Shown piece after piece: positions 5,367-6,502 of a stretch of DNA of 6,502 bases. Both the position numbers and the translations under genes were made by a program. The stretch's first letter is position 1. Each line of letters starts with the position of its first letter. Below the pieces are notes generated by a model, which was not told the origin of the DNA, did not search any database, and saw only the letters and a program-made list of their open reading frames with translations. Source of the stretch: an uncultured Clostridia bacterium (GTDB taxonomy: Bacteria; Bacillota; Clostridia; Christensenellales; Aristaeellaceae); contig CALCUD010000012.1 in NCBI GenBank assembly GCA_937906775.1, forward strand, positions 1-6,502, in the 5' to 3' direction.

Positions 5367-5981
5367 ATGGCAGCAAGAGAGTTGACCGAAAAAGAAAAGA
5401 AGCGCCAAGCATTGGTGGAAAAGACCATTCAGGCCAAAGAAGCTGACGGATATAAAAGAGTCGATCTCACAACCAGTAAAAAAAAGGCTAACACGATGGC
5501 ATTGGTTTATGGAGGAATCATCTGCGTACCTGCGATGATCATACACAGTATTGTATACGGCTATCACTATGAATCTCCTGGAATGATTGCCGCAATTGTG
5601 GTGATGCTGGTGCTGGTCGTAGTCCATGAACTGATTCACGGTGCCGTGTGGGGACTTTTTGCAAAGGACCACTACAAGAGCATTGAGTTTGGTATCATTG
5701 CGAAGGCGCTCATGCCGTATTGCACCTGCCTTGAGCCGATCACCAAGGTGCAGTATATGCTTGGCTCCATGATGCCGGGCGTGCTGCTGGGCATTATTCC
5801 GCTGATCATCTCCTTCATCAATGGTTCTACCACGCTGATGCTGATCGGCTGTGCTTTGACGCTTGCCGCGGGCGGCGATATGACGGTCCTTGTCAATCTG
5901 CTGAAGCATAAATCTGACAAAAAAGAAATGCTCTGCGTGGATCATCCCACGGAAGTCGGTCTGATCGTTCTTGAAAAGTAA
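5367..5981 (+). CDS. DUF3267-type membrane zincin, putative metalloprotease
   Basis: This is a 204-residue integral membrane protein. GAGGGG at 5353-5358 precedes ATG 5367. A charged cytosolic N-terminus (residues 1-42) leads into hydrophobic segments at about 43-64, 72-96, 130-150 and 153-172, then a short polar tail. The second segment carries VVHELIHGAVW, an HExxH zinc site with His87, Glu88 and His91. AAGGDMTVL in the last segment supplies Asp171 as the likely third ligand. This layout matches DUF3267 putative zincin peptidases, which resemble site-2 and M50-type intramembrane proteases. Length and motifs look complete. Its neighbour upstream is a secreted-peptide gene, so peptide processing or self-protection is conceivable, but that is inference from position only. 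It may also be an unrelated stress or membrane-quality protein. Confidence 0.8.
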   Translation: MAARELTEKEKKRQALVEKTIQAKEADGYKRVDLTTSKKKANTMALVYGGIICVPAMIIHSIVYGYHYESPGMIAAIVVMLVLVVVHELIHGAVWGLFAKDHYKSIEFGIIAKALMPYCTCLEPITKVQYMLGSMMPGVLLGIIPLIISFINGSTTLMLIGCALTLAAGGDMTVLVNLLKHKSDKKEMLCVDHPTEVGLIVLEK

Positions 5982-5992
5982 GCAGGAGGGTT

Positions 5993-6088
5993 TTGCAAAT
6001 TCATTCCGTTTGCCGCAACTGCGGTAGTGTTGTCCGCTCATATGTGAAGGAGCCGGAAAAGCTGCTGAAGAGAAAAGAAAGACGATAA
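5993..6088 (+). CDS. Short CxxC-containing ORF, hypothetical
   Basis: A 31-codon frame from TTG 5993 to TAA 6086-6088 directly follows the DUF3267 gene. GGAGGG (5985-5990) lies only two bases before the TTG, so the spacing is too tight for that start. The product would read HSVCRNCGSVVRSY and then a highly basic tail (KLLKRKERR). One CxxCG knuckle plus a Lys/Arg-rich end suggests half of a zinc ribbon or the broken tail of a larger gene. I do not recognise the family. It could be translated by coupling to the upstream gene, or be non-coding. Confidence 0.28.
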   Translation: MQIHSVCRNCGSVVRSYVKEPEKLLKRKERR

Positions 6089-6143
6089 TTACCGATTCGC
6101 ATATTTACGTCAGACTACGCACAATAAACCATAATCTCAATAA

Positions 6144-6188
6144 GGGGCTGTCTCAAAATGATCAGAAAAGATCATAAGAGGTAGCCCC
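6144..6188. repeat. Terminal inverted repeat of an IS1182-like element, forming a hairpin
   Basis: GGGGCTGTCTCAAAATGA at 6144 is the characteristic outer end of many IS1182-type elements. It can fold with GATCATAAGAGGTAGCCCC (6170-6188) into a long imperfect hairpin whose tip is TGATC-AGAAAA-GATCA. Its orientation, with the element extending to higher coordinates, agrees with the minus-strand transposase tail at 6299-6400. It may double as a transcription stop for the + strand genes, although no long T run follows. Confidence 0.55.
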
Positions 6189-6400
6189 TCATCATTTGGG
6201 AAAACTCAAGCAGGAATCAAGGAAACAGTGGCGCAGGAAAGACATGTATCATCGAGTCATAAACCAGCGGGGAAAGACACGGGAACCTTCAAGCCCGTTC
6301 ACAAGCGACCTTTTTGGATTTTAAAATGGAGCCTGAGAATATTAATCGCCATGCTCAGCATAGGCAGTTCCTGTTTTTTCCGGTTTACTCGAAAGCACAT
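6144..6400 (-). mobile_element. 3' end of an IS1182-like insertion sequence
   Basis: Reading the minus strand, a frame ending at TGA (complement of 6299-6301) gives VNRKKQELPMLSMAINILRL followed by HFKIQKGRL. This resembles the C-terminus of IS1182-family transposases, where a basic stretch precedes a hydrophobic helix and a LH-x-KIQ-x-GR end. From the stop it is about 155 bases to the terminal repeat at 6144. The same frame has several stops upstream (towards 6430-6490), so the element is degenerate or truncated and not active. Where the relic ends on its upstream side, near 6400, is uncertain. The + strand frame at 6228-6461 across this DNA is a shadow. Confidence 0.6.
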
Positions 6401-6415
6401 CATACACATCACTTT

Positions 6416-6442
6416 AAAGCCACTTCACCAGAGGTGGCTTTT
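6416..6442 (+). terminator. Rho-independent terminator-like hairpin
   Basis: AAAGCCAC (6416-6423) pairs with GTGGCTTT (6434-6441) around a ten-base loop, followed by TTCC. The flanking A and T runs make it usable from either strand. No intact + strand gene lies directly upstream, so it may serve a minus-strand gene beyond the window's right edge, or be part of the degenerate insertion-sequence DNA. Confidence 0.45.
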
Positions 6443-6502
6443 CCTTCATGCTGCAAAATGAATGTGTCGATATACTGCATATTACTACCGGAACAAGCAT
6501 TG

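Noticed and set aside
5286..6041. Long minus-strand open frame opposite the DUF3267 gene
   Set aside because: It is a shadow. The + strand frame has membrane segments, HExxH and a good ribosome binding site.
6228..6461. + strand 77-codon frame near the right end
   Set aside because: It runs antisense across the IS1182-like transposase tail and shows no family features.
1..6502. CRISPR array, tRNA or rRNA genes, replication origin
   Set aside because: No spaced direct repeats, cloverleaf or rRNA-like sequence was seen. The only repeats are the leader-coding segments and insertion-sequence ends.

Overview
The window looks like a piece of an accessory region from a gut or rumen member of the Clostridia (Lachnospiraceae/Oscillospiraceae type). 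This is inferred from strong AAGGAG-type ribosome binding sites, mid-range base composition, the style of the double-glycine leader peptides and the insertion-sequence relics. There are no rRNA, tRNA or core genes with which to confirm it. Every convincing gene is on the + strand.

The theme is a set of small secreted-peptide genes sharing one leader and carrying different cores. Four copies begin with the identical 15 residues MKTKEELNALKEEVE. Each continues as a charged amphipathic helix to a Gly-Gly site at codons 34-35 (copies at 27, 314, 2596 and 4780). After Gly-Gly the products diverge: a short core with a single near-terminal Cys (27-209), a zinc-ribbon-like core with paired CxxC motifs (314-511), and two related 62-64-residue cores with an exact C-x28-C-x10-C-x2-C pattern (2596-2895 and 4780-5073). 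The copy at 2596 has a TAA at codon 20 of the leader but an otherwise intact core. A possible fifth core, without any leader, lies at 623-721 just behind a fragment of an IS256-type transposase.

Two large exported hydrolases are interleaved with the peptides. A YtcJ-like amidohydrolase (753-2558) is followed after 37 bases by the peptide pseudogene. A linear amide C-N hydrolase of the choloylglycine hydrolase/penicillin V acylase type (3198-4706) is followed after 73 bases by the intact related peptide. This gives a repeated enzyme-then-peptide layout. A membrane zinc-protease-like protein of the DUF3267 type (5367-5981) follows, then a tiny CxxC-containing reading frame. No C39 peptidase/ABC exporter or modifying enzyme is in the window, so export and processing would depend on genes elsewhere.

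The right part and the gaps are mobile-element debris: an IS256-family transposase scrap (548-626), an IS1182-like transposase scrap on + (5092-5250), and the 3' end plus terminal inverted repeat of an IS1182-like element on - (6144 to about 6400). The 302-base gap at 2896-3197 appears non-coding and hairpin-rich and may be a group II intron relic. Overall the locus looks like a peptide-cassette array that grows by duplication and decays by point mutation and insertion-sequence damage.
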